Notes: generated by a model not told the origin, from the sequence alone. A DNA stretch of 11,649 nt from PMNU01 sp035480575 (GCA_035480575.1 DATIHR010000027.1:1-11649), one strand, 5' to 3'. Counted from the first letter of the stretch, positions 1-5,711 are shown. Made by a program: numbers and translations.

Positions 1-140
1 CGTCATTCCGGCCCCCGAGCCGGAATCCAATCAATAAGTCCTTCCCGTTTCTTTCATCACCTCTACGATTAGCTTCGTCAGCAGTCTAAATGTTACTTTT
101 TTGTACCGACAAAAAAGTAACCAAAAAAGCTCTCGGTACG
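1..140. repeat. Composite intergenic palindromic repeat, left copy
   Basis: The first 29 bases carry a perfect 8-bp inverted repeat, ATTCCGGC (5-12) and GCCGGAAT (19-26), around a 6-base loop. A second inverted repeat lies at 92-121. The same modules in the same order recur at 11509-11649: the head matches at 28 of 29 bases, and the blocks TTCATCACC, CGTCAG and TTACTTTTT-GT-CCG recur. The spacer between head and tail differs by about 40 bases. The form resembles REP/REPIN-like dispersed repeats. No gene is visible in 1-225, and no transposase is in the window, so mobility is inference. Confidence 0.75.
92..139. repeat. 13-bp inverted repeat with an overlapping alternative hairpin
   Basis: GTTACTTTTTTGT (92-104) and ACAAAAAAGTAAC (109-121) are perfect 13-base complements around the loop ACCG. 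GTACCGA (103-109) is also a perfect complement of TCGGTAC (133-139), so two hairpins compete for the same bases. T-runs occur on both strands. The element lies beyond the 3' end of the minus-strand gene at 226-882 and could serve it as a terminator, but that is not established. Confidence 0.7.
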
Positions 141-225
141 CATCACCAAACTCCAAAATAGTCTAGCTCCAGCAATCGGGCTGGTGCTGAGTACCGAACC
201 TGGGGAGTGGGTTTTTGTGGTGGGG

Positions 226-882
226 CTAGTCGTTGGGTGTGGGGAAGAGGCGGGGTTTTAGAAAGAGTAGTCTAAGTAGTACGACAATTATGTGCATACC
301 TACGATGAGCACTGCTAGTGCGGTTAGGACTGCGGCTATGCTTTGTGGCCAGGGTGCGTCTGTATAACTGGCGGCTAGCACGTATATCAGGACGAGCTTA
401 ATAAATATGGCAAAACCGGCTAGGAGCAAGCAGAGTACGGTGCCCCGTACGACAAAATGGATAAATGTCGTTGTAGCGGCATGCAGCGGTTGGGATTGTA
501 TGGGGTCCCTGGTATGTATGCGCTTGTTACCGTGCAGGTTGTCTATAACCGCGCGGGCACAAAAGCAGAACAATACGATTAAGGATACGGTTATAACAAC
601 CGTCAAGCTTGCCTGCAGGGTTTCGTCGAGCAGAGTCGGCGCGCCCGGATTTGCGCTGTACGCGTCGGCATTGGCTGGTTGAGCAGTGCTGCCCCGCCAG
701 CTGGAAACGGTTTGCGATATGAGTGCATTGTCGAGGTGGGCAGCAACTACCAGACTGCCGACCACGGCTAGGCTGACAAATACATACGTACAACCGCCTC
801 GCCACGAAGGGGTAAGTAATCGGATGAATAGTGTCCTGTCGAACGAGCTTATGCCAAGCACTCGCTGCACGTAGCCGATCAT
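226..882 (-). CDS. Four-helix membrane protein of unknown function
   Basis: The 218-residue product has four hydrophobic stretches, at roughly residues 32-48, 90-112, 142-172 and 181-207, separated by polar loops. The first loop (about 50-88) is rich in Ala, Ser, Thr and Asn. The N-terminus and the loop around 115-135 are basic, which fits a cytoplasmic location under the positive-inside rule. I recognise no family motif or catalytic residue. It lies 34 bp downstream of metK on the same strand. A -10-like TACAAT ends seven bases before the ATG, and no Shine-Dalgarno sequence is present, so it probably has its own promoter and a leaderless mRNA. Membrane location is well supported; function is unknown. 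Confidence 0.75.
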   Translation of the reverse strand: MIGYVQRVLGISSFDRTLFIRLLTPSWRGGCTYVFVSLAVVGSLVVAAHLDNALISQTVSSWRGSTAQPANADAYSANPGAPTLLDETLQASLTVVITVSLIVLFCFCARAVIDNLHGNKRIHTRDPIQSQPLHAATTTFIHFVVRGTVLCLLLAGFAIFIKLVLIYVLAASYTDAPWPQSIAAVLTALAVLIVGMHIIVVLLRLLFLKPRLFPTPND

Positions 883-895
883 TGCTCGTATTGTA
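883..895 (-). promoter_or_regulatory. Putative -10 box giving a leaderless mRNA for the membrane protein
   Basis: On the minus strand TACAAT (895-890) is followed by exactly seven bases and then the ATG at 882. Initiation at the usual distance from a -10 box would start the transcript at or one base before the A of ATG. No convincing -35 hexamer is visible. The same geometry occurs at 2902-2907. Confidence 0.4.
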
Positions 896-916
896 TCGTA
901 AAACGAATAGTAACCG

Positions 917-2065
917 TTAGCGCTTTACGACTGCTTCCCAAGGCAAATCGTCTTTACCGAAATGTCCATAGGCGCTGGTTTGGCCATAGATTGGTCGGGC
1001 AAGGTCGAGTGTTTGGATGATGCCTTTCACTGAAGTATCTATGAGCTTGTTTTTGAAGTCATGTAGCTCTTTGTCGCTCGCCGTTGCCGTGCCAAACGTT
1101 TCGATTGTTTGCATGAGTGGATTCGGTTGGCCAATGACATATGCAAGACCTACCTCACACTTGGTTGCCAGCCCGGCAGCGACAATATTTTTGGCTATAT
1201 AGCGCGCGGCATACGCACCTGAGCGATCGACTTTGCTGGGGTCTTTGCCGCTAAATGCACCGCCGCCAACCCGGGCATAACCACCATAAGTGTCGACGAC
1301 AATTTTACGTCCAGTGAGCCCCGCGTCGGATTCTGGGCCAGGAATGTGCCACAGGCCGGTGCCGTTTACAATAATGTCTGTATCTTTCGGCAATGCAAGG
1401 TCGTACTTGGCGCATACTGGTTTGAAAATAGTGGCGATAACATCCGCACGAACGGTTTCGGGCGATGTCTGTTCGTCGTGCGCAACGGCGGCTACGAGTT
1501 TTTCTATGGCTACCGGTTTGCCATCTTCATATCGTATTGTTACCTGTGCTTTACCGTCGGGGCGCAGCCAGGCGAGTTCGCCTTTCTCGCGTGCTTCGTC
1601 GATACGGCGGGTAAGAGCATGCGCCAGGGTGATGGGCAAGGGCATGAGTTCTGGCGTTTCAGTGCATGCGTAACCAAACATCATGCCTTGGTCACCAGCA
1701 CCACCGACGTCTGCACCGAGTGCGATTTCTGGTGATTGATGGTGTACGTCGTTGCTAAAAATAGACTCGGTGCTAAAGCCCCAGGTGGGGTTAGTGTAGC
1801 CCAACCGGGCGACGGTTTCGCGGACGATATGTTCGTAGTCGATAGTGGCAGTTGTTTTAATCTCGCCGTACAGGCTAATTTGGTTGGCGCCGGCTACAGT
1901 TTCGATGCCGGTGTGTGAGTTCGGGTCTTGGGATAGGGCGGCATCGACAATAGCGTCGCTGATGGCATCACAAATTTTATCGGGGTGGCCGGCGCACACC
2001 GACTCGCTCGTGAATAGCGTGCTCGACGGATCGGCCGCAGCAGATCCACCTGATTGTTTTGACAT
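917..2065 (-). CDS. metK: S-adenosylmethionine synthetase (methionine adenosyltransferase)
   Basis: MetK makes SAM from methionine and ATP in the cytoplasm, releasing phosphate and pyrophosphate. The 382-residue product has the family signatures: GHPDK (26-30, catalytic His region), GAGDQG (122-127, the ATP-binding hexapeptide) and a GGGAFSGKDPSKVDRS segment in the last third (phosphate-binding P-loop-like signature). Length is normal for bacterial MetK. The start is placed at ATG 2065, giving MSKQSGG. An in-frame GTG at 2092 exists, but it lies inside the terminator stem and would add nine residues unlike MetK N-termini. The ribosome binding site (AGAAAGGA, 2081-2074) is the 3' arm of that terminator. 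A SAM-sensing leader precedes the gene, so feedback by its own product is expected. Stop is TAA. Confidence 0.97.
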   Translation of the reverse strand: MSKQSGGSAAADPSSTLFTSESVCAGHPDKICDAISDAIVDAALSQDPNSHTGIETVAGANQISLYGEIKTTATIDYEHIVRETVARLGYTNPTWGFSTESIFSNDVHHQSPEIALGADVGGAGDQGMMFGYACTETPELMPLPITLAHALTRRIDEAREKGELAWLRPDGKAQVTIRYEDGKPVAIEKLVAAVAHDEQTSPETVRADVIATIFKPVCAKYDLALPKDTDIIVNGTGLWHIPGPESDAGLTGRKIVVDTYGGYARVGGGAFSGKDPSKVDRSGAYAARYIAKNIVAAGLATKCEVGLAYVIGQPNPLMQTIETFGTATASDKELHDFKNKLIDTSVKGIIQTLDLARPIYGQTSAYGHFGKDDLPWEAVVKR

Positions 2066-2103
2066 AAAAAATATCCTTTCTGGCACCGCCAAGAAAGGAT
2101 ATT
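2066..2103 (-). terminator. Intrinsic terminator/sequestor in the metK leader
   Basis: On the minus strand AATATCCTTTCT (2103-2092) pairs perfectly over 12 bp with AGAAAGGATATT (2081-2070), with GGC/GCC extending the top of the stem. The 3' arm runs into six T residues (2071-2066) immediately before the ATG. This is a textbook Rho-independent terminator, and its 3' arm also contains the only plausible ribosome binding site for metK. Folding would therefore both stop transcription and mask translation. The 5' arm can alternatively pair with the aptamer P1 3' strand (2124-2115): AATATC-C-TTTC against GAAAGATATT, 10 bp with one bulged C. Confidence 0.88.
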
Positions 2104-2112
2104 CGCCTAATG

Positions 2113-2223
2113 TAAATATCTTTCCCGACGTTGTCCGGGTCTAGATGGGGCACCTTATCTGGTAAACAGACAGGTTGTCGGCAGATCAACGAGCTAGTTC
2201 TCTTCCTGCACTCTGTATATTTA
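2113..2223 (-). ncRNA. SAM riboswitch aptamer (S-box / SAM-I clan) upstream of metK
   Basis: Read on the minus strand, the parts fall in S-box order. P1 is TAAATAT (2223-2217) with ATATTTA (2119-2113). After P1 comes ACAGAG. P2 is GCAG (2209-2206) with CTGC (2184-2181), then GAG with CTC (2202-2200, 2193-2191), with a GGA/TGA kink-turn-like internal loop. P3 is ACCT-G-TCTG with CAGA-TA-AGGT (2175-2152). P4 is a CCCG/CGGG hairpin (2139-2124), followed by GAAAGAT as in S-boxes. The CAACC and GGTGC segments, which contact SAM in known S-box RNAs, are intact. L2 CTAG (2197-2194) can form the pseudoknot with CTAG (2144-2141). J3/4 departs from the canonical AAUUCC, so it may be a SAM-I/IV-type variant. 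High SAM should stabilise P1 and permit termination. Confidence 0.85.
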
Positions 2224-2239
2224 AATTGTTAATGCTGCT

Positions 2240-2248
2240 ATGGTAACA
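2240..2248 (-). promoter_or_regulatory. Candidate metK promoter (extended -10)
   Basis: The minus strand reads TG-T-TACCAT here, an extended -10 form. Transcription would start near 2233, leaving the whole P1 5' strand of the aptamer in the RNA. A competing choice, TTGGTG (2254-2249) with 17 bp to TAACAA (2231-2226), would start inside P1 and is less attractive. Confidence 0.35.
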
Positions 2249-2317
2249 CACCAATTAGATAGTCGCTAGTCTCTAGCCGTCATTCGTGCGAGTAACCAGA
2301 TACTGATCACTGGGGAG

Positions 2318-2476
2318 ATGGTTCGTAGTCCAAACTTTGAGGAAGAAAAGCAAGGCGAGTTAGAAATTAAGGAGGAAATTAGAGCGATTCGGGGACTGCT
2401 TGATGAGTATGCTAGGCCTCACTCCAAGCCGCCTTGTACTTATCGCTTTGGAGCAACTTTTCGATGTCTGCTTTAA
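2318..2476 (+). CDS. Possible 52-residue small protein
   Basis: The frame is open from 2270, with a first ATG at 2318 and TAA at 2474-2476. The first 37 residues are strongly charged and helix-like (a Glu/Lys-rich stretch, then IRAIRGLLDEYARP), which looks like real coding sequence. The last 15 read through the 3' end of the convergent HIT-like gene and look arbitrary. GGGAG touches the ATG directly, too close for normal Shine-Dalgarno pairing; GATACT (2299-2304) could be a -10 box for a short leader. It may be a genuine small gene, a decayed fragment or chance. It matches no family I know. Confidence 0.35.
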   Translation: MVRSPNFEEEKQGELEIKEEIRAIRGLLDEYARPHSKPPCTYRFGATFRCLL

Positions 2477-2894
2477 TTTCTTTGATGTCTCCTTCATCGA
2501 GCGGCTTGAAATCGTCGTAAAAGCCAGTCTCGCGGTGCGGAAGCTGCACGGCATCGCCGTATTTTTGAATGGTTGCAGTCGTTGCTCGGCCGTAAATCTG
2601 CATATGCAACGTCGGCCCTTCGGGTTTAAAGACGCCCCAGTTGCCCATATCTTGATAGTTAACAATGCCAATATCCACTCCGCGTTGTGCCATGCCAGAC
2701 TTAAGAGCTTCGCCGACGACCATGGAGAGTTTCATGTACTCGATGGCAAGTTTTGGGGACAATTGCGTCCGATCACGGACAGGAGCTTTAGGGAATATAT
2801 ACATATGTCCGCCCTCGGTTCGGTCAATAAAAGGATTCGAGGCAGCTTGAATATAAAAGTCTTCAGTTTCATAGACTGGGATCTGCATTTTCAT
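2412..2894 (-). CDS. HIT-like (histidine triad superfamily) protein with a degenerate motif
   Basis: HIT proteins bind nucleotides and usually hydrolyse or transfer nucleoside monophosphates. This 160-residue protein has the spacing of the HIT core (Asn85, then a Gly-rich turn, then LHMQIYGR at 96-103), but the triad reads His97-Met-Gln99-Ile-Tyr101 instead of His-x-His-x-His. The position of the catalytic second His is Gln, so ordinary HIT hydrolase chemistry is doubtful. The N-terminal half has a beta-rich pattern (YETEDFYIQ, GGHMYIFPK), also compatible with HIT. A helical tail (about 130-160) is Lys/Asp/Glu rich. It is monocistronic, with TATAAT seven bases before the ATG and no Shine-Dalgarno sequence. 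The gene is secure; the family assignment is moderate. Confidence 0.6.
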   Translation of the reverse strand: MKMQIPVYETEDFYIQAASNPFIDRTEGGHMYIFPKAPVRDRTQLSPKLAIEYMKLSMVVGEALKSGMAQRGVDIGIVNYQDMGNWGVFKPEGPTLHMQIYGRATTATIQKYGDAVQLPHRETGFYDDFKPLDEGDIKEIKADIEKLLQSDKYKAAWSEA

Positions 2895-2911
2895 AAGGCT
2901 AATTATAGCCT
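2895..2911 (-). promoter_or_regulatory. Promoter -10 and overlapping palindrome for the HIT-like gene
   Basis: A consensus TATAAT (2907-2902, minus strand) ends seven bases before the ATG at 2894, predicting a leaderless transcript. It is embedded in a perfect palindrome AGGCTA-ATTA-TAGCCT (2896-2911), which could be an operator. No clear -35 box is seen. Confidence 0.6.
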
Positions 2912-2970
2912 GTGTCGCTTCAGGGGGACAGAAGTTTGGACATCCTATCTCTCCTACCCAAAATCCAAAC

Positions 2971-2999
2971 CAAAAATCACCCCTTTTGAGGAGGTGATT
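2971..2999 (-). terminator. Intrinsic terminator of the ABC transporter operon
   Basis: On the minus strand AATCACC (2999-2993) pairs with GGTGATT (2981-2975). A bulged base and three more pairs (CCT with AGG) close a 4-base loop. The 3' arm runs into TTTTT (2976-2972). It lies about 55 bp after the permease stop and before the HIT-like gene promoter, so it should insulate the two units. There is no T-run on the plus strand. Confidence 0.75.
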
Positions 3000-3053
3000 C
3001 GTGTTCGAATACTATGGCTGAGAGCTAGAAGTTAAAACTTGCCAGGAGCGGGT

Positions 3054-3866
3054 TTAACCAATATCGCGGCGGCGGAAGCCGAACCAACTAACAACAAGTA
3101 GCATCAGTATAAGGCCAGTAAAGGCAATAAGTTGTTTTGGTTCGTGTGAAGCGCCGCTGAGGATTTTGGCGGGCTGGTAGTAATAGTAGGGCATAAGCAG
3201 GGCTGGCGTGTGTAGCCAGTCTATAAGTGATTCGAGCGAAGCAATAATGTAGCTGCCAAAGGCGAACAACGCCGCAACGCCGCTGGCCGCGCCACGAGCC
3301 TTGCCCCCCAGAGCAATAAGGGTAAACGCGAGCATACCAAACAAACTAGCCAGCAGCACGGCCTGTAGTGTCGTGATGGCAATGGCACTATAGGAAATGC
3401 CGGTTAGCCCTGAGGGCTTGAGGCATACAAGTGCTGTTATAAGTGCGACTACCCCTAAAATGCTGAGCGTTAACGCGCCGGCAACGAACTTACTGATAAG
3501 TAGTTTTGTGCGCGATACTGGCCGCGCCAGTATAAGTTCTAGGGTACCGTGCTTTTCCTCGCTACCAATAAGTGTTGCGCCTAGCCGGATGGCAAAAATG
3601 CTGAACAGCAGTGGCAATAACAAATAGTAGATGCGTCCGCTTAAAAAGCCTGCCGGGCTCAGAAAATCGGCGCCGTCTGCAAAGAGTGCCATAATTGCTG
3701 GCGGCATATTTTTAAGCGCTTGGTCGAGTTCCGCAGCCTGGTCTTTGATTGAGCTATAGAGCAGCATATCCATACCAACCAGTGCTGCTACGCCAATTGA
3801 CCACCATATAATGCCAGTGCGCCGTTGCCACAGTTCATGGCGGATGAGTGCTGCTACTTGGCTCAT
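3054..3866 (-). CDS. ABC-2 type transporter permease
   Basis: This 270-residue integral membrane protein has about six hydrophobic helices (roughly residues 18-37, 77-97, 126-150, 158-187, 194-212 and 242-262) and a basic C-terminus (FRRRDIG). The segment GSEEKHGTLELILARPVSRTK (about 103-123) is typical of the cytoplasmic coupling region of ABC-2 exporters of the YhaP/NatB kind. The large early extracytoplasmic loop (about 40-75) is also usual. The ATG overlaps the ATPase stop as ATGA (3866-3863), so translation is probably coupled. It would form the membrane channel of an export pump with the upstream ATPase. Substrate cannot be told from sequence; drugs, peptides, lipids or ions are all possible. 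Confidence 0.9.
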   Translation of the reverse strand: MSQVAALIRHELWQRRTGIIWWSIGVAALVGMDMLLYSSIKDQAAELDQALKNMPPAIMALFADGADFLSPAGFLSGRIYYLLLPLLFSIFAIRLGATLIGSEEKHGTLELILARPVSRTKLLISKFVAGALTLSILGVVALITALVCLKPSGLTGISYSAIAITTLQAVLLASLFGMLAFTLIALGGKARGAASGVAALFAFGSYIIASLESLIDWLHTPALLMPYYYYQPAKILSGASHEPKQLIAFTGLILMLLVVSWFGFRRRDIG

Positions 3867-4789
3867 TTTGCTGGCCCTTTTTGATAGAAGTGCATAAATT
3901 GATCTTCTAGGTCGACGGCCCGTTGGTCGAGCTGAAGCACTGTATGTTTGGCGATTGTGCGCAAGAAGGGGGACAGTTCGCCATGTACGGCAACGGCAAT
4001 GCGCTCGGGTTCGAGGGTCGGGGTGACGACAACGTGTTTGAGACGCTTAAGCTCGGCAAGTGGTGCCGGCCCCGCAAACGTAATTTCAAACGTATGTGAT
4101 GCAAGTGCCGCCAAGTCGGCGATGCTCTGTTCGGCTACGAGTTGTCCGTCCTTAATAAAGCCAATGCGGTCGCACGTACGCCGCACTTCTGGTAGGTTGT
4201 GGCTACTAAAGAATATTGCGGCGCCTCGCGCCTTGGCCTCCCCTATATGTGCGAAAAACACTTCTTGCATAAGTGGGTCCAGACCGGAAGTCGGTTCGTC
4301 TAATATAAGCACCTCGGGTTCGTGCATCATTGCTTGCAAAAGTCCGATTTTTTGACGGTTGCCCTTACTGAGTGTGGCGAGAGGCTTATTAAGCTCTGCG
4401 CGAAAGTCCCGGGTAAGTGTGCGTATGTACCCGGGATGTTTGAGTGGTTGCAGCGCTGCCATGTATTGCAAAAAGTCTTGGCCGGTCATCGAACGGTACA
4501 AAGCGACGTCGCCGGCTAGATAGCCAAGGTATTGTTTGGCGGCCACGCTACTGCGTACGATATCGTTACCCAAAATAGTGGCACTGCCGCTCGTGGGTTG
4601 AATAAAGTTAAGTAGGCAACGTATGGTTGTTGATTTACCGGCCCCGTTCGGGCCTAAAAATCCATAGACCTCGCCGGACGCCACCGCAAGCGACACGTTG
4701 CGTAACGCATACTCTGTAGTACCCCGGTATTGTTTGCTCAACCGAGTGAGCGCAATAGCAGCCGAAGTAGGGCTAGTGGCCGCCTGCAT
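3863..4789 (-). CDS. ABC transporter ATP-binding protein (ABC-2 exporter family)
   Basis: This 308-residue cytoplasmic ATPase should power the adjacent permease. It has Walker A GPNGAGKST (46-54), a modified signature LSKGNRQ (140-146), Walker B VLILDEP (160-166) with the catalytic Glu165, the D-loop SGLD (168-171) and the H-loop His197. The region from about 225 onward is an extra domain, common in CcmA/NatA-type exporter ATPases. LSKGN in place of LSGGQ is seen in that family and is compatible with activity. No Shine-Dalgarno sequence precedes ATG 4789. The start lies 17 bases inside the upstream small ORF, so initiation is probably coupled to it. The stop forms ATGA with the permease start. 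Confidence 0.95.
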   Translation of the reverse strand: MQAATSPTSAAIALTRLSKQYRGTTEYALRNVSLAVASGEVYGFLGPNGAGKSTTIRCLLNFIQPTSGSATILGNDIVRSSVAAKQYLGYLAGDVALYRSMTGQDFLQYMAALQPLKHPGYIRTLTRDFRAELNKPLATLSKGNRQKIGLLQAMMHEPEVLILDEPTSGLDPLMQEVFFAHIGEAKARGAAIFFSSHNLPEVRRTCDRIGFIKDGQLVAEQSIADLAALASHTFEITFAGPAPLAELKRLKHVVVTPTLEPERIAVAVHGELSPFLRTIAKHTVLQLDQRAVDLEDQFMHFYQKGPAK

Positions 4790-4910
4790 AAGATGAAGTT
4801 TCGCTCTGTGATGGTAACGCGCTCGTATCAGGAACGTCCAATTGTGTGAGGGCGACCATGGTGAGGATTAGCAAAACAAAAAGCACTACCGTGCTTAGGG
4901 TTCGTTTCAT
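4773..4910 (-). CDS. 45-residue single-span membrane peptide, first gene of the ABC operon
   Basis: The product starts MKRTLSTVV, has one strongly hydrophobic segment (about residues 6-23), then a short polar tail rich in Ser and Thr. It could be an uncleaved signal anchor or a small exported peptide. ATG 4910 is preceded by AAGAG at a short distance and by TATACT (4926-4921) ten bases upstream. Its 3' end overlaps the ATPase start by 17 bases, which ties it to the operon. It may be a pump accessory subunit or a leader peptide that couples translation. A longer in-frame start at 5054 exists, but would overlap the divergent gene and its promoter. Confidence 0.65.
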   Translation of the reverse strand: MKRTLSTVVLFVLLILTMVALTQLDVPDTSALPSQSETSSYAGGH

Positions 4911-4920
4911 AGGCTCTTTT

Positions 4921-4926
4921 AGTATA
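4921..4926 (-). promoter_or_regulatory. Candidate -10 box of the ABC operon
   Basis: TATACT on the minus strand lies ten bases before ATG 4910, predicting a leader of about four bases. No good -35 hexamer is seen at the proper distance. It stands back to back with TATACT on the plus strand at 4977-4982 in an 81-bp divergent intergenic region. Confidence 0.45.
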
Positions 4927-4976
4927 CGCCATTTGTACAGACTTTTTGTATTTATACACAGTTTTCGCAACTGATA

Positions 4977-4982
4977 TATACT
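4977..4982 (+). promoter_or_regulatory. Candidate -10 box for the 239-residue orphan
   Basis: TATACT ends nine bases before ATG 4992, so the transcript would begin about three bases before the start codon. No ribosome binding site and no convincing -35 hexamer are present. Confidence 0.45.
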
Positions 4983-4991
4983 AAAGTTGCT

Positions 4992-5711
4992 ATGGGGATG
5001 GGCAACAATAAGATTGGCAATATAACGCCAATTGATCTTGCGCAAGTACAACAAACTTGGCAGGAACTTATGGAAGATGCTGATTATTTAGGGCTTTCGC
5101 AAATAGCCAGGGCAGGATTGGCGGCTGCGGCTATACTGCCCCCGCTGCTGCGGCGGACGCATCTGACGTTTAATGCCGCGCCGCACGCTAAGTATCGGGG
5201 CAAAAATCATCAATCAGTTTATGCCAGCGTCGTTCAAGCCGTAACGCAGCTTGAGCCTGATACTGCACCTATGGGCACGGCAGGCATTGCTGCGCTTATG
5301 ACCATACAGGGTATTCGCGCATTGTCGTGCCATCCTAAAAGTGAATTGCTCAGGCCATCCGACGGCATAGGTTTATTTAAACTACGGTTAGACTTGAACG
5401 GTGACAGGTCTGGCATTGCAGAGTTGGCAGGCATAGAAAAGGGTGCGTTTATGGATAAATTTAATATCCGTTGGCATTCCCCAGTGGATGGCCGGCAGGT
5501 GCTAGAAATAGCCGCCAGAATGTACCCAGAAACACATTTTCTTAATTATCGTATAAGCACGAGCCAAAGCGCCGCAGGTCATCATTTAGAATATCAAGTT
5601 GTAGAGGCGGAACACGGTTTTTTATCGTTGGTTGCGGGTAATCTGCCAATGCGTTTTGTGGGTTTAGGCCGTGCTATGGTACTTGGTGCTTCGCATACCC
5701 CCACTAGTTAA
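4992..5711 (+). CDS. Hypothetical 239-residue protein
   Basis: I do not recognise this family. The product appears soluble; the stretch ARAGLAAAAILPPLL (about 39-53) is mildly hydrophobic but short and follows an acidic helix. The C-terminal half alternates beta-like segments (GLFKLRLDLNG, FNIRWHSPV, THFLNYRIST, HHLEYQVVEAEHGFLSLVAG), suggesting a mixed alpha/beta fold. No catalytic motif stands out. Start ATG 4992 is chosen from the -10 box; ATG 4998 is an alternative two codons in. There is no Shine-Dalgarno sequence. Its last eight bases overlap the convergent end of rarA. It diverges from the ABC operon, which gives no strong functional hint. Confidence 0.75.
   Translation: MGMGNNKIGNITPIDLAQVQQTWQELMEDADYLGLSQIARAGLAAAAILPPLLRRTHLTFNAAPHAKYRGKNHQSVYASVVQAVTQLEPDTAPMGTAGIAALMTIQGIRALSCHPKSELLRPSDGIGLFKLRLDLNGDRSGIAELAGIEKGAFMDKFNIRWHSPVDGRQVLEIAARMYPETHFLNYRISTSQSAAGHHLEYQVVEAEHGFLSLVAGNLPMRFVGLGRAMVLGASHTPTS

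Noticed and set aside
1290..1735. Plus-strand ORFs of 127 and 129 codons
   Set aside because: They lie opposite conserved metK sequence and are shadows of its codon pattern.
2918..2944. Possible insertion-sequence end around AGGGGGACAG and TTTGGACAT
   Set aside because: There is no matching inverted end, target duplication or transposase remnant; it is only a vague resemblance.
2992..3020. tRNA T-arm-like GTTCGAAT
   Set aside because: The flanking bases do not form a T-stem and no acceptor or anticodon arm can be placed.
2400..3035. Long plus-strand ORF of 211 codons
   Set aside because: It is antisense to the HIT-like gene and the terminator region, has no recognisable domain, and the opposite frame has HIT-like features and a consensus -10 box.
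4911..5054. Longer version of the 45-residue ORF starting at 5054
   Set aside because: It would run across the divergent gene's promoter and start; the shorter form has a clean signal-anchor N-terminus.
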